64,000 nt of DNA from Garcia nutans. Lineage: Eukaryota; Streptophyta; Magnoliopsida; Malpighiales; Euphorbiaceae. Under the pieces are notes generated by a model, which saw only the letters and a list, made by a program, of their open reading frames with translations, ran no database searches and was not told the origin of the DNA. Location: assembly GCA_947685225.1 (NCBI GenBank), contig CANTUV010000039.1, forward strand, positions 30,000,001-30,064,000, read 5' to 3'. Shown one piece after another: positions 1 to 11,759 of this stretch; within the stretch, counting starts at the first letter, position 1; each line of letters opens with the position of its first letter. The translations under genes and the position numbers were made by a program.

Positions 1-559
1 GGATGTTCATTTGTGGATCATCAATCACAGGATGTAAATATAAGTAATTACATAATTTTTTTAAATATTACCTAAATTAAATTTAAAATATAGAATTAAT
101 AATCTTTTTTATATTATATAGGATCATTTCATTGCTTCTCGGGAGGAGGCCTCTCAATCCGATATACCTGTTGACAATGATAGCTTATTTAGATCTGTTG
201 TAGGCGGAGAGAAGAAGAAGAAGTTGTATGGACTTGGCTTACAGAATGTCAGCACAACTTCTTCTTCTTCTTCTAGTAGTTCATCTGCCTTGTGGGAGGA
301 GATCGAGCATTTGAAGGAGCAGTTGATAGAGCGTAATTAGACTTTTCAGTAGCAGATCTAGGAGCAGGTGCAGATGGAGGTAAAGGTACAAGTTCAATCT
401 CGAATTCAAGTGCAAATGCAAACTGAGGTGCAAAGATTGATCCAGTAGTAGATTAATGAGTTTATGTCCAATTTCATGCGAGGAACCTTCGATCCATCAC
501 GATACTTTCCGCCTGATGGTGCTTCTCCATCTCCACCCTCACCACCTCCTGCTACTTGA
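1..559 (+). pseudogene. C-terminal end of a plant transposase-associated (Transposase_24/PTTA-type) protein, decayed
   Basis: The reading frame uses 1-33, a short AT-rich intron (34-121, GT..AG, phase 0), then 122-559 ending in TGA. Recognisable blocks are an FVDHQSQDDHF..SREEASQ stretch, a KKKLYGLG block, a Ser-rich run and a Gln/Glu-rich coiled-coil-like tail, ending Pro-rich. This order is typical of the second ORF of plant CACTA elements; that is family recognition by eye. The frame is kept throughout but holds five internal stops, every one TAG and mostly next to Gln codons. Five C-to-T changes at CAG codons would explain most or all of them. No function is expected now. Confidence 0.75.
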
Positions 560-759
560 CACAGAGATTTTTTTGTATATGTACAATGATATTTTAATTT
601 CATATGGTTATATACATTTTATTGCTTTTAATTTCATCTTTTTTTATTTGAATATTTATTACATATAATATTTTTTAAAATATTAATTTTATTTTTATAT
701 TTTTATTCTTATTAATAAAAAATTTATACATACATCTTTAAAATTTAAAAAATAATTTA

Positions 760-1194
760 TTTTTTACCGACAGATTTATTTCTGCCAGTATTTTCTTGGA
801 TATTATCGACAGAATAGGAATTCTGTAGGTAATACCGATGAAAAATTATCTATCGGTATTACAAACAGATAATTTTTCGTCGGTCTGTGGGTATTATCTA
901 TAAATAATTTGTCGTCAATAATACTGATAGAATTTTTTGTCGGTAATTTTTCTTCTGTACCAACAAAAATAATTTCTATTGGTAAATATTATCGACTACT
1001 TTTATGTCAGAAAATTATCGATAGATTATTTTTGTCAAAAAATTTACAGATAGATTTCTATTTTCGTCAGCTTTTAGATTACCGGCGAAAGATTTAGTGA
1101 TATATTTTTTTTATCTATAATCCGTTGATAAATACTATTATCGATAAAAAAAATAAGGATTGCCGATGAAAAAATTTGTCGGTAATCTGCTACA
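760..1194. repeat. CACTA sub-terminal repeats
   Basis: Short motifs of the type TACCGATGAAAAATT and TTTTTCGTCGGT recur in both orientations up to the terminal inverted repeat. Such arrays are the usual transposase-binding regions of CACTA elements. The stretch 560-760 before them is AT-rich with nothing recognisable. Confidence 0.75.
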
Positions 1195-1205
1195 TTCTTG
1201 TAGTG
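1195..1205. repeat. CACTA right terminal inverted repeat
   Basis: TTCTTGTAGTG is an exact reverse complement of CACTACAAGAA. Confidence 0.88.
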
Positions 1206-1323
1206 TATAATTTATATATAATATGAATTTAATAACATATAAAAAAACTACATATCCTGTTGTGAACAAGTGTGATGGTCGTAAATGATTTTTAATTTCA
1301 TGCCATTTTCTTCTCTAATTTAG

Positions 1324-1380
1324 GCGTATGATGAAGAAGCCAATATGGTCAAGCACTGCCAGAAGCATTTCACCAATTAG
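1324..1380 (+). other. Possible orphan terminal exon (19 codons including stop)
   Basis: A pyrimidine-rich tract ending in an AG acceptor (1322-1323) is followed by an open frame with relatively balanced base composition that ends in TAG. The peptide begins AYDEEANMVKHC. AT-rich 3'UTR-like sequence follows, with AATAAG near 1470. If real, it would be the last exon of a host gene whose intron received the CACTA element, with the rest of the gene left of the window. I do not recognise the peptide and the exon is short, so chance is a real alternative. The stretch 1381-1685 has no other visible feature. Confidence 0.3.
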
Positions 1381-1687
1381 GATCACACATTATTATAATC
1401 CTTCTTTTTGTTTAGAGAATTATGATAGTCAAATATATTAATTTTTCACTTTGTGAGCTAAATTTCAATAAGAAACCAATGCGCGTTATGTAAGCTTATT
1501 GGGAGATAAAAAATGTTTACATTTTGCACTGGCTTCCCATATTGCAGATCACCTCTCAAAAATTTTAAGATGTTGTTCAAAGGTTCTTAATTTCTTTTTT
1601 TCGCTATCTTTTCTTTAAATATATGGTATTTAGACGTAAAATAATAGGTATTGTAAATGGAATGTAAGCAAGTATCTTTCTACAAGT

Positions 1688-2510
1688 TGTTAGGGGCTGT
1701 TAGGGGAGGGGCTGTTAGGGAATGTTAGGAGATATATAGACTGCTAGGGTCTGATGGGGGCTGTTAGGGGCTGCCAACAACTCCTAACCTCTAATAGCCC
1801 CCCTAACATCCCATAACATTCTCTAATAGCTCCTAATATCCCTTCCCCCCTAACAGTCTCTAATAGCCCCTAATAATCCCTTACAGCCTCTATCAGCCCC
1901 TATCATAGTCTTACCAGACTCTAATAGCCCCTAACATTCTCTATCAGCCTCTAATATCTCTTAATCCCTTCTAGTAATAGCCTTTAATATCTCCCTAATA
2001 GCCTGTAATAGCCCCTCTCCTAATAACCCCTAATAGCCCCTAACATCCCCTAACATTTTGTAATAGCTCCTAACATCCCTTATCATTGCCCCCTAATAGC
2101 TCCTAATAAACCCTAGCAGCCCTTACCAGCCTCTAACAGCCCCTAACATCCTCTAACAGTCTCTAATAGATCCTAACATCTCTTTTACTAACAACTTATA
2201 ATATCCCTCAACATCCTCTAATATCCCCTCCCTTGATAATTCCTAACAGCCCCAACCGGCCTTTAATATCCCCTATCATCCCCTAACAGTCCCTAACATC
2301 CCCTAAAAATCCCTAAGATCCCATAACAGCCCCTATTAGCCTCTAATAGCCCTTATCAGCCCATAACATCCCCTCTTCTACAGCTAAAGACCCTTACCAC
2401 CCCATACACCCCCATACAGCCTGAAACACTACACAACATAACACTGTATTACAGCCCTTAATAATCCATTGCAGCCCTTGTCAGATCCTAGCAGCCCCTA
2501 ACAATCTACT
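1688..2510. repeat. Degenerate 11-bp minisatellite with a strand switch
   Basis: From 1688 to about 1775 the G-rich unit GCTGTTAGGGG recurs. From about 1785 to 2500 the exact reverse complement, CCCCTAACAGC, and variants (CCCCTAATAGC, CCCCTAACATC) recur dozens of times with heavy degeneracy. The unit resembles CCCTAA-type telomeric repeats but is not the plant heptamer CCCTAAA. No coding potential. Confidence 0.8.
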
Positions 2511-2767
2511 AACAGTCCATACTATCCTCCAGCAATACACAATATTGCATCACATAAAATCCACAACACTTCATTCAACTTTCCATGAATCCAGATATTA
2601 AAATGAAAGAATAAATAAATGAGTTTTATTCAAACTTATGGAGAAATAAAAAAAATCAATCATATAAAAATATTTAAAAAATACATGCATTCAATTTTTA
2701 AAATCTCCCATTTTCTTACAAAACTTAAGTTTAAAGAAAAAAATTAAAGAAAAAAATAAACTTACCA

Positions 2768-2990
2768 AAATATTATATTGGAGAAGTTTCAATACATAGT
2801 GATTGAGAGAAAAGAGGGGTTGGAGTTAGAGATGAATGAAGTTTTGAATTTTTCGATCAAAGAAAAAAGAATGGAAGGAAAAATATTATATTGGAGAAGC
2901 TTCAATACATGATGAATGAGAGAAAATTAGAGTTGAAGTTAAAGATGAATCTTGTTTTGGATTTTATGATCAAAGAAAAAAATTGGAGGA
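2768..2990. repeat. Imperfect direct duplication of about 110 bp
   Basis: The block starting near 2771 (TATTATATTGGAGAAG...) recurs at 2884 with an offset of 113 bp, through a shared GATCAAAGAAAAAA end. A polypurine tract follows (about 2991-3060). The surrounding 2511-3600 is AT-rich DNA in which I see no gene. Confidence 0.6.
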
Positions 2991-3599
2991 GAACGACGAT
3001 GGGGGAAAAGGAAAAGAAAGAGAAAAGGAAAGAAGAAAGAGAGAAAAAAAGACAAAAGTTTTTTTTAAGGTTAAGGGTATTATGGTAAAAGAGAGTCTAT
3101 TTAAGATTAATAGAGTCTATAATATATTAACTTTTTGTAAAGGAGTATTTTCTAGGTTAAATCCCTTATTTTTTTAACATATTATTATTTTTAACATTTG
3201 AATAATAAAAATAACCCACACCAAAATTTAGTAATATAATATTTTGATTTTTGTATCTTATTTTATTTCAAAATTATATTTATATTTATGTTATCAAATC
3301 ACGTGTTTGAAATTTATTTAAATAGCATGCAATGCCGACACAGAGTTCCTAGATTTTCAAATTTCAAAAATCCCATAATTTTCTTGGAAAATATTTTTCT
3401 TATGATTCCAGGCTGAGTGCATTATCTAGCTTTGATTTGGACGTATTAAAATCATTATCAAGATAATATTTCATTGATAAATATTTAATCATATATGATT
3501 AACCGACTAACCTACTACTCTATTAATGTCTGAAATTTTTAAACAAAGATTTTCTAAATTATATATATATATATTAGACTGTATATAATGTTGAGAGTG

Positions 3600-5800
3600 A
3601 TCCGGATATTTAAAATAGATGACAAAATGTGGTTGGTTATGTCTTAAAAGTTGAAAGCTAAATCCGAGTATAGACAAAATCAATATTTTTAAAAAAGAAT
3701 AGGTAAACGGTAAAATTTTATAGAAATACCTTTTTGGCCATAGAATTGGATTTTATTAAAATTGGGATGAGAGATATGGGTAATAGACTTTTAAATTAAT
3801 TAAAAAAATACATTTTTACGATTTTACATAATTAAAAGTTGGATTTAGAAATAACTTAAGAAAATAGATATGCTGAAGCTTTGGTGTGAGCATCACATCT
3901 TTTAAAACCCTGAATAATATATATATATATAAGTGTATAGAATTTTCTTTCTTCTTCCTCCCTCAAAACGAATTACTCCTCTCCACCATAACCAAATTTC
4001 CTTTATTCTTCTTTCTTTCATCACCATACCTAGAAATCAAAGAAACTTTGCATATAACTCAAAATTTTTAGGAGAATTCATTAGATTAGGTGAGAAATAC
4101 TAAAATCATCATCAAATAATCAAAGGAAAATAAAGGAAGAGAGAGAAAAAGCTACTTTGTAAAATGGTTTGTATTTGTATATTGATAATTTGTTTTTTTT
4201 TTTGTTTTCTTTTGATTTTCGTGGATTATATAAGTCACTTGAACTACTTTACTTGAATTTTTGTGATAGTAATTAATTAATTGAATTTGTTAAGAAGGTA
4301 AATTGAATATTGAACTAAGTGAAGAGAAAATTGATTAAAGTTTATTTTTTTTAATGATTTTAAGTTTGTATGTAAAATTTTTAACTTAAAACTATGTTTA
4401 AAACAACTTTTAATTCATAAAAGAATCAATTTAGGGTTATGGCAAGTTTAGGGTTTATAATTAGATATGGAACTAATTAGTGGAGAAATTGATTAAAAAT
4501 TCATAAGTGAGTGGAATTAAGTGTGTTTGTATAGTTCTTAACCTAAAATTATGTTTAAAAAAATTTTTGATCCATAAAAGAGTTAATTTATAGTTTTGGA
4601 AAATTTAGGTTTTAGGGTTAGTTATGAAACTAATTCTTGAAGAAAGTGATTTTGAATTCACAATTGATTAAGAATAAGTATATTTAGGTAGTTTTTAAAC
4701 AAAAACCAGGTTTAAAGGAATTTTTGAACTTTCAAAGTATTGAATTAAAGGTTATGTAAGTTTAGGGTTTTGAGAAAGTTAAGGTTTTGAAATAAAAGTA
4801 ATTATTTATAATATGTTTGGTGAATATGTTTTAAATGAAATGTATTTGAATTTAATTTAAGAAGTATTTCTTTACATGTATGGTTAAAGTGAAGACATTT
4901 GGATGATAAAGAAAGAAAGTGTATTTTTTTCAAAGAAGTTTGATTGATTTAACTAAGTGACACTATAAAGGTAACATTGATTGGAAATGAGGAAGAATGA
5001 AATTGTCCGAACCATACTGATATTAAACCTAGCTTCTGGATTAAATAGCTAGCCCTAGGGTGGATGTCCCAACTAATACTGGACTCTCTGTGTCACTACT
5101 GCTACTGAAAACTCTGTATTATTACTGTTATTGGACACTTTATGTCATTACTGTTACTGGACATTTTGCCATTACTGAGTCATTGGCAATATTGATTGAT
5201 ATGTCATTGGATATTTTCTTATCACTACTAACCCGCTATCCAATCCTGGGATTTTAAATTCAGTGTGTGAGGGCAATGCAAATGAAACTTACCAAGATAA
5301 GAAAATTATTCAAAGAAATCAATCATTATTGATTATATTGAACGATAAATTTATTAATGCTATAATAAGTTAACTATCATTTTAAAATTTATTTACATGT
5401 TTTATTATTATTTTAATGTGATAATTCCGAATTAATATTTTCCAGTGATGAATCTATTATGTTTTATATAGTACTTCAATATTTGTTTTCTTATGTTAAA
5501 ATTTTTGGCAAATTATGAATATATAAGTACCACTAAGTAATAGCTTAGCGTGTTAGATTTATTTTTGAAACGCGGATTAGGAGGGCAGAATAGATCCAGC
5601 AGAGAATTTTAAAACTTCAAGATCAACTGCATCACAGAAGGTGTTGAATGAAGGATTTTGTACTTTTTATTTTGTTTTGTTCACATAGAAATATTTTAAA
5701 TTTTAAATAAAAGTTGTATAGTTACAAGTAATCTAGAGATTTTGTATACTTTGTAGTTGTAGTTTATATTTTGTAAATTTAGCTTAAGTTATAACTTTAT
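3600..5800 (+). other. Possible decayed chromovirus-type LTR or LTR-like remnant
   Basis: The layout resembles the solo LTR at 31929-34758: a TATATATAAG box (about 3920), a pyrimidine-rich leader, AT-rich DNA with TTAGGGTTATG, a short-repeat segment (5050-5200), then the shared 10-mer GCTTAGCGTG (5544-5553; also near 34110). No ends or target duplication were found, so boundaries are guesses. Short open frames inside look random. Confidence 0.28.
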
Positions 5801-6194
5801 AGTAAATTATGATAATTATAGAGAATGTTTAATATGCAAACATATTGATAAAAGTAAAGGTAATTGAACTAAATTGTGGGTGATAGATGGTGAATTGTTG
5901 AGATTGGATTTGAGACTGAGTGTGAAAAGTTATTAGAGGTGCTTTCTTCTGCAGGTTGTATTTGATTGGAGAAGATATTAATAGTGTCTAATTTTAAGGG
6001 AGGCTCTAACAAAATTTTTATTGACATTAACTTTAGTATTTATTAAAAATAGATAATGAAAGGTATATATGTATTGTGCAACATCTCTTGATAGTTCTTA
6101 ACATCATTGTCAAGGATTGTTACAACTCTTTCTATATTGAAAAGAAATATGTGTATTTTTGTGTATATATGAACAATATTTTCACAATATTATA

Positions 6195-6630
6195 GTGTGT
6201 TCGATAGATAATTGGAAAAACTAATTACTAAGGATATATTTTATAGAGATATATTACTAAGTTTATCTTTTACTGAGAAAGATTATATTACCATATTTGG
6301 AAGATGCAATAAAATGTTAACTTGTTTGGTTATAATCCAATTTTACTGAAAAAGTTTGAGCAATACCTCAACTATTCTTAATGATTGGTCATACATAGAA
6401 TTGGACAGTTAAAACAAGGGTATGATTATCTTTTTGATATGGGACCCCTCAATTCCCTTTCCTAGCGAAATATTTTTCCCCATTCTTCCTTTGTAAATAT
6501 TTTATCAACAAATTAGTAAAGTTTAGTAGACCAACATTTTTATATGAAGTATTTGCAAACAAATATGGTATTGTTAGTCAAAGAGTATTATGTAGTCAAC
6601 TTTTCAGGAATTATGATGCAACCAAATATA
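6195..6630. mobile_element. MITE-like element, copy 1
   Basis: It aligns by eye with 29468-29927 over its whole length: a TTCGATAGATAATT-type start, a GGATATAT block, an AAGATTATATTACCATATTTG block, an AAAAAGTTTGAG block and a TTATGATGCAACCAAATA end. The two ends are weakly inverted. No coding capacity. The family (hAT- or PIF-like) is not decided. Confidence 0.55.
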
Positions 6631-7311
6631 CTATCATTCTTTTATAAATACATACAAGAATGTGTTTGAAGTATGAGGTTTCTCAATCATCAAAATAAAT
6701 CATTTGTCAAATGAATGCGCATGATTCAAAGAGATTTTCATATGCCTAAATTCTTGGGTTCAATTACATCACAATTTCACCAAAATAATTATCACATGGA
6801 ATAATTGTTAGAGAAATTAAATTTTAAATTAAATTATTTAAATTCTTGGGTTCACTTACATGAACAATTTTGCCAAAATAATTATCACATTGAATAATTG
6901 TTAGATAAATTAAATTTTAAATTTAATTATTTAAATAATTAAGTATAAATACTAATTTTTTAAGATTTATTTTAAATGTTTCTTATGTAGATATAGTTTT
7001 TTCTTAGAGTGAACAAACAACAGGATTCGGTTTCGAGATAGTTTTTTTTAGGCTCTTTCCATCATAGTGAAAATTTTTTTTATCAGAAAGTTCTATTGAA
7101 AAATTTTATTTTCATTAATAGGCTTTCACCTATTACAGTTAAATGTCATGGCTAAAGTATGTGAATGATTTTGTATTATTGTCACATTTTATAGAACTTT
7201 AATAATCTCATGGCATTAATGCATTTTTGATTATAAATGATATTATTATTGTTTTTTGCTCCATGTGCATACTATTTATTTGGATAAATTTTGATTTCAC
7301 GGGTGGAATTA

Positions 7312-7362
7312 AAGGGGGAAAGGGGGGCTATGGCCCCTCTTTCTCCCCTTCCTCCCCAATTA
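7312..7362. repeat. G-run/C-run imperfect inverted repeat
   Basis: A GGGGGAAAGGGGGGC arm is followed after a 3-base loop by a GGCCCCTCTTTCTCCCC arm. It is a GC-rich spike in AT-rich DNA and could be a remnant transposon terminus. 6631-7311 holds no gene that I can see. Confidence 0.45.
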
Positions 7363-7504
7363 CACACACATAGATATTTTTTTAAATTAGTTTTTGAATA
7401 TTAACCACTTTAGAAATTTAGTTTTAAATTTATTATTTTGATAATGTTATTGTGTATTATAATTATTGTTTAATTTATAAGTATTAATTTATTATTTTAA
7501 TTAT

Positions 7505-7740
7505 TAAATTGATTATTTTAAAATTTAATTATGAATTGGGATTTAGGAATTTTAGTGATTAGGTTAATTATTTCAAAATTTAATTATTAATTGGGATTTA
7601 GAATTTTAATGATTATGTTAATTATTTTTGAATTTAATTATAATATGAATTGAGAATTTAGAGTTTTGTGATTATATTAATTTTTTTGCAATTTGATTAT
7701 GAATTAGATTTAGGAGTTCAATGATTAGGTTAATTATTTT
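7505..7740. repeat. Tandem repeat of about 57 bp, four degenerate units
   Basis: Each unit contains AATTTAATTAT..., a GAATTGGGATTTAG-type core, and ends in GATTAGGTTA or GATTATATTA. 7741-8064 is AT-rich with nothing else visible. Confidence 0.6.
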
Positions 7741-8100
7741 ATAAAAATATTCTATTACATAAATTTATTAAAAAATAATTAGTTTAAACACTTTTTTAAA
7801 AAATATCTCAAAAAATATAAAAAATTATTTAAAATAATATATATTGTGTAAATTTTTAAAGAAATATTCAAATATTTAAATAAAAATGATAAAAATTTCA
7901 AGATTTAAATATTTAATGTGAAAATAAAATTAAATATAAATATTAATGTCAAGCATTTATATCAATTTTTAATATAAAAATAAAATTGAATATAAATTCA
8001 TATGCAAATCCTAGTTCTAAATCCTCTTCTTTATCTAAATCCTAGTTCTACCACTGTTTAAGTGTATTGTGTTAGCCAAATTCTTAGCACATGAACTCTA

Positions 8101-9830
8101 GATGATTATTAAAATGATATTGTCACTTTTCTAATTAATTCGTCAGTGACAATATATGATATTGTCATTGTAAACTATAAATCCATGACATAAAAAAATT
8201 ATAACTAAAGAATATTATATTGTTATTTAAATATTTTTCGCCAATATATTTTAGAATGAAATTTTTTTAATCTCTAAATACAATTGCGATGAATTTATGT
8301 TACATCATGACAGATGATTATTAAAGATAAAATGATATTGTCACTTTTCTAATTAATGAATTAGTAACAATAAATGATGTCACTATAAATTGTAATTTTG
8401 TAACATAAAAAATCATAGCAAATGAATATCAAATTGTCATTTAAATATTTTCTATCAGTATATTTTTGAAAGAGATTTTTTATCTTCAAATGCAATTGTA
8501 CAAATTTATGTATTGTACTAATATATATTTATTAATGATAAACAAAATTATCACTTTTCTTATCAATGAATTAGTGATTATAAAAAATATTGTCACTTTG
8601 AATTGAAATTTCATGACATCAAGAATCGTAACTAATAAAAATATTATATCATCATTTAAACATTTTCAATCATTTTTTTTGTAAGAAATTACTTAGCTTT
8701 AAATACAATGATGACAAAATTAATATATTGTCCTAGTATATAATCATTAGTGACACAATGATATTGTTTTTTTATTCATTGAATTAGTGACGGTAAATGA
8801 CATTGTCACTATTAATTTAAATTTTGTGACACTAAAAATTATAGCCAATTAATATTATATCGTCATTTAAATATTTTTCACTAGTATATTTTTAGAACAA
8901 ATTCTTTAGCTCCACATGCAATTATGATGAATTTTGTGTATCGTAATGATATAGAATATTAGTGACAAAATGACATCGTTGCTTTTCTAATCAACGAATT
9001 AGTAACGATAAATGATATTGTTGCCGTGAATTGCAATTCTGTGATATTAAAAATCATAGCCAATAAATAAAATATTGTCATTTAAATATTTCCACCAAAA
9101 TATTTTTAGAAGAATTTTTGTCTCTAAAAGCAATTATGACAAATTTATAAATCGTAACTATATATAATTATTAGCGACAAAATAAAATTGTCACTTTGCT
9201 AGGCAATGAATTAGTGACAGTATATAATATTGTCACTATGAATTGCAATTCCATGACTTCAAAAATGGTAGCTGATGAATATTATATCGTCATTTGAATT
9301 TGTACAACCAATATAATTTTGGAAGAATTTTTTTACCTCTATATACAAATGTGATGAATTTATATACTGTCATGAGATATAATTATTAGTGTTAAAATGA
9401 AATTATTACTATTTTAATCAAGAAATGAGTGGCGCTAAATGATATAGTCAATTTAAAATGCATTTTTGTGATATTAAAACTCATAACAAACAAATATTAT
9501 ATCGTCATTAAATATTTTCAACTAAAGTTTTTGAAATAAATTTTTATCTCAAAATTCAATTATGATAAATATTTACGTATCACCACAATATATAATTATT
9601 AGTTACAAAATAATATGTCACTTTTCTAATCAACAAGTTAGCAATAACAAATGATATTGTCACTATAAACTACACTTTTCATGCCATTAAAAATTATAAC
9701 CATTGAATACTATATCGTCACTAAAATATTTCCCTCTAAATTTTTGGTGGGAAATTTTATCTTCATATGCAATTGCTATGAATTTTTTTTAATCATCATA
9801 AAAGATATGATTTATTGACAAAATTTTTTT
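8101..9830. repeat. Tandem array, about eight units of about 214 bp
   Basis: The core GATATTGTCACTTTTCTAATTAATGAATTAGTGAC recurs in variant form near 8119, 8339, 8550, 8764, 8978, 9188, 9402 and 9616, spacing 210-218 bp. Each unit also carries a CATTTAAATATTTTTC block and an AATT..GATGAATTTATGTA-type block. Units are strongly diverged from each other. Confidence 0.85.
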
Positions 9831-9973
9831 TGAAAGTGATGCAAAAAAATATTGTCATAAAATAAAATTTTTAGTGACAATATTATAATATTGTAATGAT
9901 TAATCAATATTTTATGACAAATTTTTATGTTTCACTGGAAAATTTGTCACAAAATATGCAATTTCTTATGGTG
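8101..9973. mobile_element. CACTA-like non-autonomous element made of tandem repeats, inserted in the 5' LTR
   Basis: The intact sister LTR reads through this point (18501-18520, AAACTCTATTTTGATC), so the empty site is known. The insert is flanked by TCTA on both sides (8097-8100 and 9974-9977), giving a 3- or 4-bp duplication. The right end reads TTCTTATGGTG, 9 of 11 bases like a CACTA terminus, preceded by a TTTGTCACAAAATATGC sub-terminal motif. The left end does not show the matching terminus and starts in mid-repeat, so it may be truncated. No coding region. Confidence 0.65.
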
Positions 9974-11314
9974 TCTATTTTGATCTTTAACACTCAAATT
10001 GCAGAGTTTTAACATTTGCAACAAGTATTTTTTGTCTCAAAACTTAGGAATTTTCGAGCTGTATGAATAACAAACAGCTTTGTCACGACTACCCCAAAGT
10101 CAGAGCAACCACACCACAACTTCCAAGAGTAATAATTTTTCACAAAATAGTTCACGGTCACAAGACCCACCGAGACACCGATTAGCGTAAATGTGGCATG
10201 CCTCAAGACACCATCCGCTAAAAGCGAAAATCTATTTAAGTTATAGAAGGGTTTGCATTTAAAGGCTCAACGAACTCCTTAAACCACTAAAGTAGTCTCA
10301 TGACAGCCCTACAGTTATTGAGACCACGAGAAGGCTGAAGGCAAAATTCACAAGAATGGCAGAAGGTTTTGAGTTCAAGGCTCACGGCTAGAGACCCAGT
10401 ACAAAGGACACCTTGACACCACCATCTCAAGGTGGCATGACTGCACCATTCAAACAAGTCAGAGATTTTGGTGGATTTTTTGTGAACCAATAAGAGCAAG
10501 ACATATGAGAAGGTCGAAATTGAATAAAAGTCAAGCTAGATGTCTAGTGACCACAACGGTGGAATATCGATCAAGAGAATCATATAGGGTGGTGAGAAAT
10601 GGTTCTCGTTGACCTGTTAGTGCCACGTGTACTAGCTGTTAAAACTAATCGGTAGACACAGTTATAGTCTCATAACCTGCACTAGTGACTAATCTGACTG
10701 CCAAATAGATCTCGCGACCATAACACAAGGTAGACGACCATTAGAGCTCTCTAACAGTATTTAATGCAAGAGATTTTGATTGGTGAAGTCTTGATTTTCT
10801 AGCATTTAACTCTAATGATTCTATGGATGGAAGATGGCTATAAATACTTCCCTAAACTTCATTTATTATAATTTTTGAGCATTAATTACAAAACTCTTGC
10901 AAATTAAATTCTTAAATTTTTCTTATGAACATTTATTGTATTTCTTGAGAGTTAGATATGTGCTCTTGTAAATGCACCTTTGTAAGTTTGGTGCAAGCTT
11001 ATAAAGCACTAGGTTAGAGAGTGAGCCTTTGGGAAAACTCTTGTAAGGATTACTCAAGTCTTGTAAAAGTTTAGTGTGAGCTTGTAAAAATACCAAGTTA
11101 GGATTTAGCATATAAAGCCCCAAGTATAGTTAAATACTCAACTAGTTTGTTGAGGAATGGATGTAGGACTTTAGAATTCAAACCACTATAAATTGCTTGT
11201 GTTTGTTTCTCTCTTCCTTAACTTTTTTAATTATTAAAGAAATTTCAATTTCACCCAAGTTCAACCAAAAATAACCATTTCACCCCCTATTGGTTGCCAA
11301 CAAGGGACAACAAG

Positions 11315-11327
11315 TGGTATTAGAGCC
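11315..11327 (+). other. Primer-binding site of the copia element
   Basis: TGGTATTAGAGCC, two bases after the 5' LTR, is the initiator tRNA-Met type (canonical TGGTATCAGAGC) with one C-to-T change. Confidence 0.88.
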
Positions 11328-11368
11328 TAAGCAATCTCTTCAAAGCTTAGTTGCAAGATTAAAGATCC

Positions 11369-11738
11369 ATGGCAGCCCTCCCACCATCATCCACATCTAT
11401 CTCCCTCTACACTAAACACCTCAACCCATGGAAATCTCAACCCTCACCTTAAACCATATTTTGATGGAATTGATTACTCAATATGAAAATATAAGATATA
11501 TATGTTTTTGGACAGTGAAGGCATAGAGTTATGGAAATATGTGACTAACGATTGGAAATCTCCTACACAAACCATGAAAGGTGTTAAAGTACCCATCCCT
11601 AGAGCACAATGGATGGAGGCTCAAGAAAGATATCTCTATAAGAACAATCGTGAATGTTATATTCTAATCAATTCCATGACAAGAGAAGAAGTGGGAAGAA
11701 TTCAACACAACACAAGTGCACATAGCATTAGGTTTTAG
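11369..11738 (+). pseudogene. Copia gag N-terminal fragment
   Basis: The frame from about 11433 reads NLNPHLKPYFDGIDYS, then continues through WKYV.., the usual start of copia gag (DUF4219/UBN2 type). A TGA interrupts it at 11480 where a Trp codon is expected. The first ATG after the PBS (11369) is in another frame and soon stops. The fragment ends at a TAG (11736-11738). The zinc knuckle and protease that should follow are absent, and the pre-integrase region begins about 25 bases later, so there is an internal deletion. Confidence 0.75.
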
Positions 11739-11759
11739 ATGTTTAGTATCTTTTAGCAG

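Larger units (their letters stand above)
1..1205 (+). mobile_element. Right part of a CACTA (En/Spm) DNA transposon
   Basis: The window opens inside the element. The right terminus reads TTCTTGTAGTG (1195-1205), the reverse complement of the canonical CACTACAAGAA end of plant CACTA elements. Inside it are the 3' end of a transposon-associated gene and about 430 bp of sub-terminal repeats. The left end and the transposase proper lie outside the window, so the 3-bp target duplication cannot be checked; the first bases after the end are TAT. Confidence 0.88.
8070..11312 (+). repeat. 5' LTR of the copia element, split by an insertion
   Basis: Outside the insertion at 8101-9973 this aligns with 18480-19838. 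It starts TGTTAGCCAAATTC and ends GGGACAACA. Without the insertion it is about 1.37 kb, matching the 3' LTR. Open frames here (around 10009-10499 and 10923-11123) have no recognisable product and are treated as chance. Confidence 0.88.

Noticed and set aside
1688..2510. True interstitial telomere array
   Set aside because: The unit is 11 bp, not the plant TTTAGGG heptamer; only the TAGGG core is shared.
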